DNA of 44,824 bases, from the NCBI RefSeq assembly GCF_002923755.1, contig NZ_PGFZ01000009.1, forward strand, positions 22,345 through 67,168, written 5' to 3'. Under the pieces are notes generated by a model. It did not search any database. It was given only the letters and a program-made list of their open reading frames with translations, and was not told the origin of the DNA. Position 1 is the first letter of the stretch. The number at the start of each line of letters is the position of its first letter. This stretch comes from Methylovulum psychrotolerans. Lineage in GTDB: Bacteria; Pseudomonadota; Gammaproteobacteria; Methylococcales; Methylomonadaceae. Below, in pieces: positions 25,857 through 33,654 of this stretch. Position numbers and translations under genes: made by a program.

Positions 25857-26570
25857 ATGGACGACAGCAAGATACGCCGGCACATATCCCGGCAATTCAA
25901 TACCGAACTCGAAGAAATACGCAATAAGGTCTTGGTGATGGGGGGATTGGTTGAACAGCAATTGGCTTTGGCCATCCAAGCGTTCACCACTAATGATATG
26001 GAAACCGCCGAATTTGTTCTGAGGCGGGATATCCTGATCAATGACATGGAAGTGGAAATTGACTTGGAATGCACTCAGACCATCGCCTTAAGGCAACCCA
26101 CCGCGTTTGATTTGCGGGTGCTGCTGACGGTCATCAAGATTATCGGAGAGCTGGAAATCATCGGCGACCATGCGGAACGGATCGCCAAAATGGCCATCAA
26201 GTTGTCCGACACGGAAGGCAAACATGAGCAATACCACGAAATACTGCATATGGCCGAATTGGTCAAAAAGATGCTGCACGGGGCGTTGGACGCTTTTGCC
26301 AGAATGTCCATAGACGGCATCACCGCGATTACAGGCATGGACGGAAAGGTCGACCTTGAATATGCCGGCATTGTCAGGCAATGGGTCACCCATATGATGG
26401 AAGACCCGCGCAACATCACCCGGACGTTACACGGCCTATGGGCAGTCCGGGCATTGGAACGCATTGGCGACCATGCCTGTTACCTGTGTGAACACCTGAT
26501 TTTTATGGTCAAAGGCGAAGCTGTCAGGCATTTGAGCCAACAGGAACTTGAAGCAAAGTTAAAATCCTAA
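25857..26570 (+). CDS. phoU: PhoU phosphate signalling protein, 237 aa
   Basis: PhoU has two three-helix bundles that bind metals and link the Pst phosphate transporter to PhoR. The tandem signatures are visible: RDILINDMEVEIDLECTQTI and LLTVIKIIGELEIIGDHAERIAKMA in the first half, ALERIGDHACYLCEHLIFMV in the second. The length is usual. pst and phoBR genes are not in the window, so this is an isolated copy. Confidence 0.93.
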   Translation: MDDSKIRRHISRQFNTELEEIRNKVLVMGGLVEQQLALAIQAFTTNDMETAEFVLRRDILINDMEVEIDLECTQTIALRQPTAFDLRVLLTVIKIIGELEIIGDHAERIAKMAIKLSDTEGKHEQYHEILHMAELVKKMLHGALDAFARMSIDGITAITGMDGKVDLEYAGIVRQWVTHMMEDPRNITRTLHGLWAVRALERIGDHACYLCEHLIFMVKGEAVRHLSQQELEAKLKS

Positions 26571-26643
26571 ACCTGCCCCATAATAAAAAACCGCCAAAAA
26601 ATGGTTGTATTTTCAGGTTACAGGCGGTGGCCATCATTCCACC

Positions 26644-27411
26644 CTACGCAAACCGGGCGTTCCGCCCTTGGCGGTCAAGCCCCGTGTCGCGTTCAAATAC
26701 CGTCACCAATATCTTATAATCATCCTTGACAAAAAATACGAAATGCAACGTGCTGTCGGGATGCCGCCACACTTCCGGCACGTCGCCGTACTTGCCGATT
26801 TTATGTTCCAACACATTCTTCGGCAGCGCCACTTTTTCAATGTCGGCATTCGATTGCAAGCGTTTTGTCAAGCTTTTCCAAGTCGTTTGCATATTAATGG
26901 TGCCGACGTGTTCGTGATACCGTTCCATCGCGTGCCTAGTGATGGCGAAATTCCCTTGTCCATTGGCGGCCTTAAATGTCTCCATACCCCGCAATGCCTC
27001 GCCGTCAACAGTCAATATATTGCCCAAATCCTCTTCAGTCGGAAACCAACCACGGTCTTTCGAGACGGTGATCTCCGCCTCCGTGTAACGGGTAAACAGC
27101 GGGTATCCGTATTCGTACAGGGAGTTGATTTGGGTTTTCCGTTGCCCCAGTTTTTTTACCGCACCTTTCGACACCACTATCACCAAGTTATGTCCGGTGA
27201 GGTTTTTGTTGAAGACGCAAACGTCACCGAGCAGGTGGCGGATAGCAACCACTTCGGCAGCAGCTGCCCTGTTTTCGCACGTCAGTGCTAACCGGACATC
27301 AAGTGCCTTCTTCCGATGTTTACCGGTTGTCCAATAGACACGGACAACCATGCCGTCACCGGACAACAATTCTGACACCGCATATACCGTCAACGTATTC
27401 TTTCCGCACAT
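26644..27411 (-). CDS. hypothetical protein, 255 aa
   Basis: I do not recognise this protein. The C-terminal third has ITRHAMERYHEHVG and later STLHFVFFVKDDYKILVTVF, a helix-then-beta pattern reminiscent of DUF4258/RelE-like small RNase folds; this is a weak resemblance. The start at 27411 follows AAGGAG at about 10 bp; an internal Met (27351, MVVRVYW) is an alternative. It is convergent with phoU. Short minus-strand frames upstream, MGFGGGEFHTILPAN (27488-27568) and MKVPAIQTGKLTEF (27356-27472), may be small genes of the same unit. Confidence 0.5.
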   Translation of the reverse strand: MCGKNTLTVYAVSELLSGDGMVVRVYWTTGKHRKKALDVRLALTCENRAAAAEVVAIRHLLGDVCVFNKNLTGHNLVIVVSKGAVKKLGQRKTQINSLYEYGYPLFTRYTEAEITVSKDRGWFPTEEDLGNILTVDGEALRGMETFKAANGQGNFAITRHAMERYHEHVGTINMQTTWKSLTKRLQSNADIEKVALPKNVLEHKIGKYGDVPEVWRHPDSTLHFVFFVKDDYKILVTVFERDTGLDRQGRNARFA

Positions 27412-27802
27412 CGCTTATATTCTCCTTGCCAAACTCCGTCAATTTACCCGTTTGTATGGCGGGCACTTTCATGTCGGTGTCGGAAAGCTATTTGGTGATA
27501 TTGAGATAAGCCCAATCCGACAAGTTGGCGGGCAGAATCGTGTGGAACTCGCCGCCGCCGAAACCCATCGGTTATGCCTTTAAATTCCCATAATAGTCTT
27601 TAGTCGACATACCGCATGTCATACGCAACATATTGAAAAATAAAAATTATACTTTTCATAGGATTCAGTTGCAATAATCTTTTGCCCAAATTTTTAGATT
27701 CAATAAAGTGTCCAATGATTGGACACTTTATTTTAAATTGTATCCATTGCGTCATTATTTGTTGGGTGTATAATGAAATCTTTACCTGGTGAGGATTTAC
27801 AG
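27412..27802. other. junction region upstream of parA
   Basis: This stretch separates the chromosomal-type genes from the par operon. It holds the first copy of the GTGTCCAAT palindrome, two short minus-strand frames of doubtful status, and AT-rich sequence likely to contain the par promoter. No tRNA, direct repeat or integrase that would define an attachment site is seen. Confidence 0.4.
27702..27732. promoter_or_regulatory. palindrome copy 1, candidate parS or par operator
   Basis: Perfect 15-bp arms (AATAAAGTGTCCAAT and its complement) surround a single G. It lies about 70 bp upstream of the parA start. Two further copies follow parB. The one-base centre suits a dimer binding site rather than an RNA hairpin. 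Confidence 0.65.
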
Positions 27803-28678
27803 ATGCAAGCAAGCCAAGACAATGCCTATCTTTGTCCGATTATTGCGGTTTATAATCAAAAAGGCGGGGTTGGCAAAACCACCACGGTCGTCAATTTGGC
27901 GGCTGAATTCGGCAGGAAAGGTTGCGCCGTGTTGGTGATAGATGTTGACCCGCAAGCCAACGCGTCGACCCATATCGGGGCTATTGACCCCAACCTATAT
28001 GAGAAAAATGCAATAGCATTATTCTGTGATAAAAAAACCCGAACCGACATTGCCCATCTGGGTGCTTTAATCAGCCAAGATGTCAATGATGGCTTTGAAA
28101 ATGTCTGTTACATACCCTCAACAGACCAATTGGATATTGTCGTGACCGAAACGCTGAGGATTCACTCCAACAGGCCGCTCGAAGAATTAAAGGCGCGGTT
28201 AACGCTGTTGCGGGATGCGTTTGATGTGATTCTGATTGATTGCCCCCCTGCCCTTTCTTTGCTGACCGGCAACGCCATATCGGCCGCCACCCATTTTATG
28301 ATTCCTATTGACACCAGTTCTGATTATTCAAGGACGGGCTGGGTGAATTTGATGACCTACATCAAAGACAAAACCCCTGAAACCAATCCTGATTTGGTTT
28401 ATCTGGGCGCATTGCTCACCCGCCATAGCGAAAGCATTAATGTCCAAAAGGCGATTGCGCAGTCTTTCGATGAATTGGAGATGGAAATGGATTTGTTTCC
28501 TGGGGTGGGCAAAAGGTTGCCCGTCTATATCCATACCTCAACCAAAGTCGGCGAAGCATCGGTGCTTAGGGAGCCTATTAGAAAAACGGCGAGAAGCAAT
28601 AAGGTGACGAAAGATTACAACGATCTGGCGGATTACTTATTGGAGACGTTGTCAATTCAGCAATCATTAAAGGCCTGA
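27803..28678 (+). CDS. parA: ParA-family partition ATPase, 291 aa
   Basis: The deviant Walker A motif KGGVGKTT lies near residue 23, preceded by IIAVYNQ. VIDVDPQANAS and VILIDCPPALS are the Walker A' and B motifs. ParA ATPases move plasmid or element DNA on the nucleoid with ParB. The start at 27803 (MQASQDNAYL) follows GGTGAGGA; an upstream in-frame ATG at 27773 has no such site. There is no N-terminal HTH, so autoregulation would rest on ParB or another protein. parB begins 8 bp after its stop. Confidence 0.92.
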   Translation: MQASQDNAYLCPIIAVYNQKGGVGKTTTVVNLAAEFGRKGCAVLVIDVDPQANASTHIGAIDPNLYEKNAIALFCDKKTRTDIAHLGALISQDVNDGFENVCYIPSTDQLDIVVTETLRIHSNRPLEELKARLTLLRDAFDVILIDCPPALSLLTGNAISAATHFMIPIDTSSDYSRTGWVNLMTYIKDKTPETNPDLVYLGALLTRHSESINVQKAIAQSFDELEMEMDLFPGVGKRLPVYIHTSTKVGEASVLREPIRKTARSNKVTKDYNDLADYLLETLSIQQSLKA

Positions 28679-28686
28679 GGTAACGT

Positions 28687-29637
28687 ATGTCAACAGATCA
28701 CAAAAAGCCCTCGGCACTTGAGCGCTTGCAAAGCAAGATTGCCACCAATGGCCAAACCCAGTTAAAAGCCATATCGGAAGTCAAAGAAAGAAATAGTCTA
28801 GTGAGTGCCGTTAATGAAGCAAGCCTAGATATTGAGCTAATAACGCCCAATCCTTTCCAACCCAGGAAAGTGTTTGATCATGAGAAAATAATCGAATTGG
28901 CAGAAGCCATCAAAGAAAACGGCTTGATCCAGCCAATTGCGGTGAGGGCGGCTGATGACGGCTATCAAATTATTGCGGGAGAAAGACGTTTTCGTGCGTG
29001 TAAATATCTAGGCCACACCCGCATTCAGGCAGTCATTTTTGATGCGGATGATGAAGCCACGGCAATGATGGCTATTTCTGAAAATATAGACCGGGAGGAT
29101 TTGACCGATTACGAAGTCGGCCAAGCGATTCAAAACATTGCCCACTTATTTAAAAAGAAAACCGAGTTGAGTCGGTATACGGGCAAAACACGTTCGGACA
29201 TTTACCGCTATTTGGCATTTAACGACCTCCCGGATTGGGTTAAAGGCAGGCTCAACGGCAATCCTAGCCTTATCAACAGGAATAATGCCCAACTGTTGGT
29301 GTCGTTCTTCAAAGAAGCGGATTATGTTGAAAGCCAGCATAAAGAGCATGTCCTTGCGGCTTTCAACATGGTTGAGGAGAGTGCATTAACCCAGACGTTG
29401 CTGATACCCAAAATCAGAAGGTTAATACGCGATGCGGAAAATCCCCGCCGACAATCGGATAATGTGGTGTCAAAAAAGTACGCCTTAAACGGAAAAAATG
29501 TCGGCGGGTTTAGTTTTGATGACAATAAGGTGATAATAAAACTTAATTCGGCATTAATCACCGATGAGGTGGCGAATTCCATTTATCAGATGGTTGCAGA
29601 TGCGTTGGCTGAGCTTGATGCCGGCTCAGATAACTAA
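28687..29637 (+). CDS. parB: ParB-family partition protein, 316 aa
   Basis: The ParB/Srx domain is clear: ELITPNPFQPRKVF, then GLIQPIAVR and IIAGERRFRACKYLG (the CTPase box), and AISENIDREDLTDYEVGQAI. A central helix-turn-helix (ELSRYTGKTRSDIYRYLAF) would bind its centromere site, possibly the palindromes at 27702, 29636 and 29765. The stop overlaps the second palindrome. GAGG lies 6 bp before the ATG. Confidence 0.92.
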   Translation: MSTDHKKPSALERLQSKIATNGQTQLKAISEVKERNSLVSAVNEASLDIELITPNPFQPRKVFDHEKIIELAEAIKENGLIQPIAVRAADDGYQIIAGERRFRACKYLGHTRIQAVIFDADDEATAMMAISENIDREDLTDYEVGQAIQNIAHLFKKKTELSRYTGKTRSDIYRYLAFNDLPDWVKGRLNGNPSLINRNNAQLLVSFFKEADYVESQHKEHVLAAFNMVEESALTQTLLIPKIRRLIRDAENPRRQSDNVVSKKYALNGKNVGGFSFDDNKVIIKLNSALITDEVANSIYQMVADALAELDAGSDN

Positions 29638-29664
29638 AAAGTGTCCAATGATTGGACACTTTTT
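29636..29664. promoter_or_regulatory. palindrome copy 2
   Basis: Arms AAAAAGTGTCCAAT and ATTGGACACTTTTT surround G. It overlaps the parB stop codon. A T run follows, so a terminator role cannot be excluded, but the 1-nt centre is poor for an RNA loop. Confidence 0.65.
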
Positions 29665-29764
29665 TGAACGTTGATCGAATTGATGGCATTCTGTAGCGAC
29701 CGTGCAACGACAATATTTCATTGGCTTTTAGCCTAATGAATTTCTCAATAGTCACACACTTATA

Positions 29765-29791
29765 AAAAGTGTCCAATCATTGGACACTTTT
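29765..29791. promoter_or_regulatory. palindrome copy 3
   Basis: Arms AAAAGTGTCCAAT and ATTGGACACTTTT surround C, so the centre base differs while the arms are kept. It lies 101 bp after copy 2 and 83 bp before the first 121-bp repeat. Confidence 0.65.
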
Positions 29792-29873
29792 GATTAAGAT
29801 TTATTATTGACTATTTTGCGTTTTATGATGAAAATTAGCCAATTTCTGTGGTTTCCTTTGGAAACCAGAAAAA

Positions 29874-29994
29874 GTGCCAGTTCAGCACGTTAAATGACGA
29901 ATAAACATTGCAACATAGAAACAAAGCAGTTTTACTGTAATTTGAAAACAACGCGGCTTGCCGCAACCTGAAAACAACACGGCCTTGCCGTAAT
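29874..29994 (+). repeat. 121-bp multi-hairpin repeat, copy 1
   Basis: This is the first of three related copies (also 36703-36823 and 39722-39843). It has four small hairpins in series: GTGC-CAGTTCA-GCAC, CAGT-TTT-ACTG, CGGC-TT-GCCG and CGGC-CTT-GCCG, the last three spaced by AAACAA-type linkers. It ends 8 bp before the leader switch of the MoxR gene. Confidence 0.8.
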
Positions 29995-30002
29995 TTACAA
30001 CG

Positions 30003-30071
30003 AACCCACCAGGGAACCATTTCCCCGGTAGGGCATTTGTGTTTCCTGTTCAATATAGGAATATACAGATG
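30003..30071 (+). promoter_or_regulatory. leader switch L1 (moxR-like gene)
   Basis: ACCC at 30004-30007 precedes A (AGGGAA, 30011-30016), A' (TTCCC, 30021-30025) and GGG (30031-30033). B (ATTTGTGTTTCCT, 30035-30047) can pair with A, or with C (AGGAATATACAGAT, 30057-30070), which holds the ribosome-binding site and start codon. Confidence 0.6.
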
Positions 30072-31031
30072 AACAAAATTTCAGTCGCCTCCACTTTCGG
30101 CATCGATGCACCACAGGCCTTTACTGTAGATGCGTTTGTTGATGACCAACACCCTTTGATTCCTCCTAAAACAGATTATGTGTTTAGAAAGGATCATGTC
30201 CGTGACCTTCTGGCTTTTTTGTCTAAGCCTTACGGTGACGCTTATTATTTGACTGGCCCCACAGGATCGGGAAAATCGTCTTTGGTTTGCCAAATGGCAG
30301 CCCGATTAAATTATCCCGTGCAGCAAATAACCTGTCACGGCCGTTTGGATTTTAACGATCTCGTCGGGCAATTCATGATGTCTAACGGTTCTATGACGTT
30401 TGTCCACGGGCCATTGTCAGTGGCGCTTCGTGACGGGCATATTTTGATTTTGAATGAAATCGATCTAATGGACCCATCCGAACTGGCCGGATTAAACGAC
30501 ATTATCGAAGGTAATTCTCTGACCATTCCTCAGAACAATCGCGAAGTCATTAAGCACCATGCCCATTTCCGTTTAATTGTCACGGGCAATTCAGCGGGAC
30601 AAGGCGATGCAAGCGGTTTGTATTCGGGGGTCATGCAACAAAATTTGGCGTTTATGGATCGGTTTAGAATGATGGTCGTGGATTATCCAGAGCCTTCAGT
30701 TGAAAAAGCCATACTTAACCAGAGACTGGAAGCCCTAGGCGTTCCGCTTGATTCAATCATGGATGTGGTGATCGACAACATGATTAAAGTAGCGAATGAA
30801 ATCCGCCAGCTTTTTATGGGTTCAGTTGATGGTGTCGGGGCATTAACGGTAACGATGTCAACCCGGACATTAATACGCTGGCTCAATATCATGGTGAATT
30901 TCCGACGTGCCAAAAACGTGCTGCCGTATTCACTGGAACGGGCTTTATCTTTCCGGGCGGAACCTGCGCAACGTGAAGCGATCCACCGGATTGCCAAAGA
31001 CATTTTTGGACATGATTGGGAGATGGCATAG
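30069..31031 (+). CDS. MoxR/CobS-like AAA+ ATPase, 320 aa
   Basis: Walker A is GPTGSGKS (63-70), Walker B is ILILNEID (125-132), and LIVTGNSAGQGDASGLYSG covers the sensor 1 region. The family (CbbQ, NorQ, CobS) works with VWA-domain partners as remodelling chaperones. Here the partner is likely the VWA protein at 33652. The start at 30069 follows AGGA at 8 bp. It heads a long plus-strand unit that begins after a 121-bp repeat and leader switch L1. CobS itself is a cobaltochelatase subunit, but no cobalamin genes are present. Confidence 0.85.
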   Translation: MNKISVASTFGIDAPQAFTVDAFVDDQHPLIPPKTDYVFRKDHVRDLLAFLSKPYGDAYYLTGPTGSGKSSLVCQMAARLNYPVQQITCHGRLDFNDLVGQFMMSNGSMTFVHGPLSVALRDGHILILNEIDLMDPSELAGLNDIIEGNSLTIPQNNREVIKHHAHFRLIVTGNSAGQGDASGLYSGVMQQNLAFMDRFRMMVVDYPEPSVEKAILNQRLEALGVPLDSIMDVVIDNMIKVANEIRQLFMGSVDGVGALTVTMSTRTLIRWLNIMVNFRRAKNVLPYSLERALSFRAEPAQREAIHRIAKDIFGHDWEMA

Positions 31032-31118
31032 CGGTTAATGTTTTATCCTTGCCGCTATTGGCAAGGCGTAATCGGTAAAGACCAGGTATCTTAACCGGAA
31101 TTTTTGAAACAATTTTAA

Positions 31119-31189
31119 CACCCCAGAAGGGCAAATCCAGCCCTGACGGGCATATTTGCCCTTCTTTACATTATTGGAGAGCAACTATG
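31119..31189 (+). promoter_or_regulatory. leader switch L2 (DUF3150-like gene)
   Basis: A (GAAGGGCAAAT, 31126-31136) and B (ATTTGCCCTTC, 31154-31164) are perfect complements. A' is GCCCT (31140-31144), followed by ACGGG. C (AGAGCAACTAT at the RBS and start) pairs with B only with a bulge. Confidence 0.55.
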
Positions 31190-32407
31190 ACTACAAGCAC
31201 AACCGCCACTACAAACACCACCCACACAGCCGAGTTCATGCTCGACCAACTCCAAGTGGTGAAACTGACTATCCGGCTCTGGACTAGCTCCAAGAAGCTG
31301 CGCCCTGAAGACCTTAAATTGGCTGACGGCACGGTTTTGCCCCCTGACACGTTAGCGTCGCTGGGTACTAAAAAGACGATTGACCCTAAGCAGTTGCTTG
31401 AGTTTACCCGAATCAAGAAAGAAGCTGAGCGTATTTGTCTCGAAGCCGGCACCCGCTTTATCGGCGGTTTCGCAAACCCTTCTGAGGAAATACCTAGGAT
31501 CGTCAATGAACTTGACGCACTTTCTCGTTTATTTGACCAAGAAAAGCAGCGCTTTTTAAACGTCTATTCAGAAAGCACCGAACACTGGATTAACCAACAT
31601 CCAGATTTTGCGGATGCTATCAGAAACGCCATCGAACCTGCCGCCAGTGTGGCTCGGAAATTGGTTTTTGATTACATGGTGTTTCGGGTAAGCAAACCTC
31701 AAGGCGAGTTGGGGGATTCATTGAACAGGCATACCCTTTCATTGAGCGACCAGTTATTTAGGGAAATCGCCCAAGATGCCAAAGAGCTTATTGACCGTTC
31801 GTTTGTCGGCAAAGATTCTGTCACCGGGCGGGTTTTGAACGCTTTTCGACGTATGCGTGACAAACTGGATAGCTTGGGTTTTCTGGATTACCGTTGCTTT
31901 CCCATCGTTGACGAAATTGACAGGGTTTTAGCGTCAATACCTAAAAGTGGCCCTTACAACGGTTCTGCTTATCATGCCTTGTTCGCGTTGGGGTTATTGT
32001 TGTCCGACCCTGACAAGGTGAAGGCGCATGGTGGTGGTTTGTCACAAACGCAGGCTTCATGGCCTGATGATGTCGGGCAACCGTCCGCTTTTGAATCCGT
32101 CATGCCAGAAGATGATGAACAAGCGATGGCTTGGCCTAACGAAACTACATTGTTCACGTTGGATGATTATAACGCCATACAATACGTCGAAGATGATGAC
32201 GAAGATGATGATGTCGGAAATCCCCGGTTACCGCCACATTTCAACAGGACTGCATTATCTGAATGGGATGCCACACAAGCCATCGTATTTACCGGGGCTG
32301 TGCAACAACCCACCACAGATGTAGCCGATGCAAAAACTGACGGTAACGTCGTAAAAACACAGATTCCTGTCCCTGCCATCAATAGCACCAATGACATGTG
32401 GTTCTGA
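31187..32407 (+). CDS. DUF3150-like protein, 406 aa
   Basis: After a Thr-rich start, residues 17-250 are helical and contain FMLDQLQVVKLTIRLWTSSK, ARKLVFDYMVFRV and DKLDSLGFLDYRCFPIVDEI. This matches my recollection of DUF3150, a family found in integrative elements beside a MoxR/CobS-type ATPase and a VWA protein, which is also the order here. The C-terminal 130 residues are acidic and low in complexity (EDDDEDDDVGNP). Function unknown; it probably forms a complex with its neighbours. GGAG precedes the ATG. Confidence 0.65.
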   Translation: MTTSTTATTNTTHTAEFMLDQLQVVKLTIRLWTSSKKLRPEDLKLADGTVLPPDTLASLGTKKTIDPKQLLEFTRIKKEAERICLEAGTRFIGGFANPSEEIPRIVNELDALSRLFDQEKQRFLNVYSESTEHWINQHPDFADAIRNAIEPAASVARKLVFDYMVFRVSKPQGELGDSLNRHTLSLSDQLFREIAQDAKELIDRSFVGKDSVTGRVLNAFRRMRDKLDSLGFLDYRCFPIVDEIDRVLASIPKSGPYNGSAYHALFALGLLLSDPDKVKAHGGGLSQTQASWPDDVGQPSAFESVMPEDDEQAMAWPNETTLFTLDDYNAIQYVEDDDEDDDVGNPRLPPHFNRTALSEWDATQAIVFTGAVQQPTTDVADAKTDGNVVKTQIPVPAINSTNDMWF

Positions 32408-32432
32408 CAGAATCCCATGTAATCTAATCTTA

Positions 32433-32499
32433 CCCGGCGGGTGCCAACTATCCGTATGGGCAGTTCGTATCCGCCATCAACTATTTGGAGATAGCTATG
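32433..32499 (+). promoter_or_regulatory. leader switch L3
   Basis: A (GGCGGGTGCCAACT, 32436-32449) pairs with B (AGTTCGTATCCGCC, 32462-32475) at 13 of 14 positions, counting wobbles. GGG lies at 32458-32460, after upstream ACCC. C (TTGGAGATAGCTATG, 32485-32499) pairs with B over GATA/TATC only, so the third arm is weak. Confidence 0.45.
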
Positions 32500-32919
32500 C
32501 GAACAATATGCCCACAAGTAAGTGGTATCTATGAAAACAACAACCATGCTGATCCAAGTGATCCTTATGCTTTCCTGATGCTCAAAAAAGACCATCCAGG
32601 ACGGGAGTTAATTTCAACTAATGCTTTTAAGGTAAATGTATCAGGTGAAATTGACCCAAACCATAAACATCCGCTTGATTGCTTTGCCCGTGATTTTGGA
32701 GATTTTATCAAACCAATTTATCGTCCCATTGACAACGAACTCTTTGATGCGCTCGATTTAGTTTTCCAATTAGCATCATCAAATTGTTTAGACAATGAAT
32801 ACGATATCGAAAATGCTGGTGATGAAATTTGTTATGAGATTGCAACAGAGTGTAAGCGACAACGTACTGCACTTAATTTAGTGAATGACTACCTTGCAAA
32901 TCATCCATTGGTAGTCTGA
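32497..32919 (+). CDS. hypothetical protein, 140 aa
   Basis: I do not recognise this protein. It is acidic and Cys-containing, with DNELFDALDLVFQLASSNCL and ENAGDEICYEIATECKRQR in the C-terminal half. There is no membrane segment. The start at 32497 follows TTGGAG. It is AT-richer than the genes before and after, and is flanked by leader switches L3 and L4. Confidence 0.6.
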   Translation: MRTICPQVSGIYENNNHADPSDPYAFLMLKKDHPGRELISTNAFKVNVSGEIDPNHKHPLDCFARDFGDFIKPIYRPIDNELFDALDLVFQLASSNCLDNEYDIENAGDEICYEIATECKRQRTALNLVNDYLANHPLVV

Positions 32920-32940
32920 TAAGCAACACTTAAATTTTTA

Positions 32941-33006
32941 CCCACGGGAAAGCAATTTTCCCGTTTAGGGTTCTCTTGCTTTCCCTTCATTAAAGGAAAG
33001 CAAATG
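32941..33006 (+). promoter_or_regulatory. leader switch L4
   Basis: A is CGGGAAAGCAA (32945-32955), A' TTTTCCCG (32956-32963), GGG 32968-32970, B TTGCTTTCCC (32976-32985) and C GGAAAGCAAATG (32995-33006). B pairs perfectly with A, and with C over nine contiguous pairs including the RBS. One of the clearest examples. Confidence 0.7.
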
Positions 33007-33567
33007 GGATATACACATAATTTTCAAATAACAAGACGACCAACTCAAGAAAATTGGGCGCATCTCATGTTTGATGTTGAACATCTAATTAAAACGTTGC
33101 CCAGTTATCATGAATTGATAAACCTTGGTTCTGATGTCGACAAGGGCATTGTCCTGCGCGGCCCGATGGGTGATAAAAAGCCTATCTGCAATTCAAGAAA
33201 GATTGCCTTCAATGGTGACTCCTTAACGGATTCCGCCTGCGAAACCTTCTTGTTAGCCCCCAAAGTCATGGCTGATTCATGCAAAACAGCCCGCCAGCCC
33301 TACGATTTTGTGGTCTGCGCGTCATTGGTTCTTGGTTTTTTGCACATCCCTGATTTTGTGCTTACCAGCGATGGTGACACGGATGACTGGCTTCCTGCCG
33401 TATCTTGGGTGCGCCAGAATATCAATCCGGCTGCGGTGATGCCGTCTGCTATCAAGGAGGTTAAATCCAATGTGACGGCGGAACCCCCACCAAAATCGGC
33501 AGCTACCCAAACGCTGTCAGTGTATTTCACCACTATGCCATTGTCTGTTCCAGACGCCTATTTCTGA
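33004..33567 (+). CDS. hypothetical plasmid/phage-type protein (MGYTH start), 187 aa
   Basis: The MGYTHNF start, with IAFNGDSLTDSACETFLL and CKTARQPYDFVVCASLVL, matches a family of uncharacterised proteins common on plasmids, phages and integrative elements. Its function is not known. The conserved core is about residues 1-130; the C-terminal tail is Ser/Pro-rich and less conserved. Confidence 0.7.
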   Translation: MGYTHNFQITRRPTQENWAHLMFDVEHLIKTLPSYHELINLGSDVDKGIVLRGPMGDKKPICNSRKIAFNGDSLTDSACETFLLAPKVMADSCKTARQPYDFVVCASLVLGFLHIPDFVLTSDGDTDDWLPAVSWVRQNINPAAVMPSAIKEVKSNVTAEPPPKSAATQTLSVYFTTMPLSVPDAYF

Positions 33568-33583
33568 AACAGACGATTTTATA

Positions 33584-33654
33584 ACCCAACTGGGGCAACC
33601 ATACGCCCCAATGGGGACATGGTTTGCCCCGTACCTTTACTGGAGCAAACCATG
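33584..33654 (+). promoter_or_regulatory. leader switch L5 (VWA gene)
   Basis: A is TGGGGCAACC (33591-33600), A' GCCCCA (33605-33610), GGGG 33613-33616, B GGTTTGCCCC (33621-33630) and C GGAGCAAACCATG (33642-33654). B:C pairs 9 of 10 bases over the RBS up to the start codon; B:A is an alternative. Confidence 0.7.

Noticed and set aside
26605-27291. Plus-strand frame of 228 codons opposite the 255-aa minus-strand gene
   Set aside because: The minus-strand frame has a Shine-Dalgarno sequence and more natural composition. I kept that one, though with modest confidence.
27412-27802. Attachment site of an integrative element at the chromosomal-type/par junction
   Set aside because: No tRNA, integrase or direct repeat is visible. 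The half with parAB could equally be a plasmid joined by assembly or integrated without traces in this window.
29636-29664. Palindrome after parB as a rho-independent terminator
   Set aside because: The one-base centre cannot form an RNA loop without opening the stem, and two other copies lie where a terminator is not needed. A binding site fits better.
30069-31031. Cobaltochelatase CobS/CobT for the ATPase and VWA pair
   Set aside because: No cobalamin biosynthesis genes are nearby; the context is a mobile element, so only family resemblance is claimed.
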